Shown here piece by piece: positions 5,954 to 6,942 of a stretch of 6,942 bases of DNA. Location: positions 1 through 6,942 of the forward strand of contig USBO01000094.1 of assembly GCA_900552955.1 (NCBI GenBank), read 5' to 3'. The first letter of the stretch is position 1, and each line of letters opens with the position of its first letter. This stretch comes from an uncultured Alistipes sp. (GTDB taxonomy: Bacteria > Bacteroidota > Bacteroidia > Bacteroidales > Rikenellaceae). The notes beneath the pieces are model-generated. The model saw nothing but the letters and a program-made list of their open reading frames with translations, was not told the origin of the DNA and did no database searches. Made by a program: the position numbers and the translations under genes.

Positions 5954-6942
5954 ATGCAAAAACTACGCAATATTGCGATTATCGCCCATGTAGACCACGG
6001 AAAGACCACACTGGTCGATAAGATGATCCTCGCAGGCAATCTGCTGCGCGACAACGCCCAGCAGAACGGCGAGCTGATCATGGACAACAACGACCTGGAA
6101 CGCGAGCGCGGCATCACGATCCTCTCGAAAAACGTTTCGGTCATCTATAAGGACTGCAAGATCAACATCATCGACACCCCGGGCCACGCCGATTTCGGCG
6201 GCGAGGTCGAGCGCGTGCTGAACATGTGCGACGGCGTGCTGCTGCTCGTCGACGCCTTCGAAGGCACCATGCCCCAGACCCGCTTCGTGTTGCAGAAGGC
6301 CCTCTCGCTGGGCAAGAAACCCATCGTGGTCGTCAACAAGGTCGACAAGCCCAACTGCCGCCCCGACGTGGTCAACGAACAGGTCTTCGATCTGATGTTC
6401 ACGCTCGACGCCACCGAGGAGCAGCTCGAATACAAGACGATCTACGGCTCGGCCAAGCAGGGCTGGATGTCGCACGTATGGACCGAGCGCACCGATTCGA
6501 TCGCGCCGCTGCTCGACGCCATCATCGACGAGATTCCCGAACCCCAGACCGTCGAGGGAACGCCCCAGATGCTCATCACCTCGCTCGAATATTCGCCCTA
6601 CGTGGGCCGCATCGCCGTGGGCAAGGTGACGCGCGGCTCGCTGCGCGCGGGACAGAACGTCACGCTGGCCAAACGCGACGGCACGACCCTCCAGAAAACC
6701 CGCATCCGCGACCTGATGGTCTTCGAGGGGCTGGGCAAGAAGAAGGTCGAGGAGGTCGCCTGCGGTGAGATCTGCGCGCTGGTGGGCATCGAGGGATTCG
6801 AGATCGGCGACACGGTCTGCGACTACGAGCATCCCGAGCCGCTGCCGCCCATCCAGATCGACGAGCCCACGATGTCGATGCTCTTCACGATCAACAACTC
6901 GCCCTTCTTCGGCAAGGACGGCAAATACGTCACCTCGCGCCA
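5954..6942 (+). CDS. typA: Ribosome-associated translational GTPase TypA/BipA (partial, C-terminus beyond the window)
   Basis: TypA (BipA) is an EF-G-like GTPase that binds the 70S ribosome and helps 50S assembly and translation under stress and cold. The first 329 codons of a family about 600 residues long are present. All G motifs are intact: G1 A-H-V-D-H-G-K-T-T (11-19), G2 R-G-I-T-I (52-56) after the family-typical N-D-L-E-R-E, G3 D-T-P-G-H (74-78), G4 N-K-V-D (128-131) and G5 G-S-A-K (165-168). The beta-barrel domain II starts near residue 203, with Y-V-G-R-I-A-V-G-K-V (216-225). The sequence N-N-S-P-F-F-G-K-D-G (about 315-324), near the window edge, leads into domain III. The TypA-like sequence around G2, rather than the LepA or EF-G version, supports the name. 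ATG 5954 gives the canonical short N-terminus and sits 24 bases after an exact promoter box. It is divergent from aroB. Confidence 0.97.
   Translation, partial: MQKLRNIAIIAHVDHGKTTLVDKMILAGNLLRDNAQQNGELIMDNNDLERERGITILSKNVSVIYKDCKINIIDTPGHADFGGEVERVLNMCDGVLLLVDAFEGTMPQTRFVLQKALSLGKKPIVVVNKVDKPNCRPDVVNEQVFDLMFTLDATEEQLEYKTIYGSAKQGWMSHVWTERTDSIAPLLDAIIDEIPEPQTVEGTPQMLITSLEYSPYVGRIAVGKVTRGSLRAGQNVTLAKRDGTTLQKTRIRDLMVFEGLGKKKVEEVACGEICALVGIEGFEIGDTVCDYEHPEPLPPIQIDEPTMSMLFTINNSPFFGKDGKYVTSR

Noticed and set aside
5963..6832. Minus-strand open frame of 289 codons opposite typA
   Set aside because: It is antisense to an intact TypA N-terminus, has low-complexity Asp/Val/Leu composition, and would start inside typA.

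Overview
The window looks like chromosomal DNA from a GC-rich member of the Bacteroidota. Four promoter-like boxes fit the phylum's unusual -7 element (TAnnTTTG), start codons lack Shine-Dalgarno sequences, and one gene encodes a NigD-like lipoprotein, a family typical of gut and oral Bacteroidales. The high GC content and the protein sequences suggest an Alistipes-like (Rikenellaceae) source. That genus is an inference; no database was searched.

Layout. On the minus strand at the left edge, an ECF sigma factor gene (1108-560) is followed, with a one-base stop/start overlap, by a partial gene (560-1) for a membrane-anchored anti-sigma-like protein that runs off the window. A 322-base divergent spacer (1109-1430) separates this pair from a NigD-like lipoprotein gene (1431-2222), which has its own promoter box and a strong intrinsic terminator. 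Next on the plus strand come ruvB (2400-3404) and a malic enzyme gene (3545-4816). The malic enzyme gene ends 24 bases from the convergent aroB (5863-4841, minus). aroB is divergent from typA/bipA (5954 to beyond 6942, plus), and their two promoter boxes face away from each other only 21 bases apart.

Function. Most of the window is housekeeping: Holliday-junction branch migration (RuvB), malate-to-pyruvate conversion (malic enzyme), the second step of the shikimate pathway (AroB) and a ribosome-associated GTPase (TypA). The accessory part is the left third: a probable envelope-signalling sigma/anti-sigma pair beside a surface or periplasmic lipoprotein of uncertain role. I did not find a clearly new multi-gene system. 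The leads most worth checking are a nine-G tract inside the anti-sigma-like gene that could act as a slippage switch, the overlapping aroB/typA promoters, the absence of a phosphotransacetylase domain from the malic enzyme, and the long basic leader of the NigD-like lipoprotein. No tRNA, rRNA, CRISPR array, insertion sequence or phage gene was seen.
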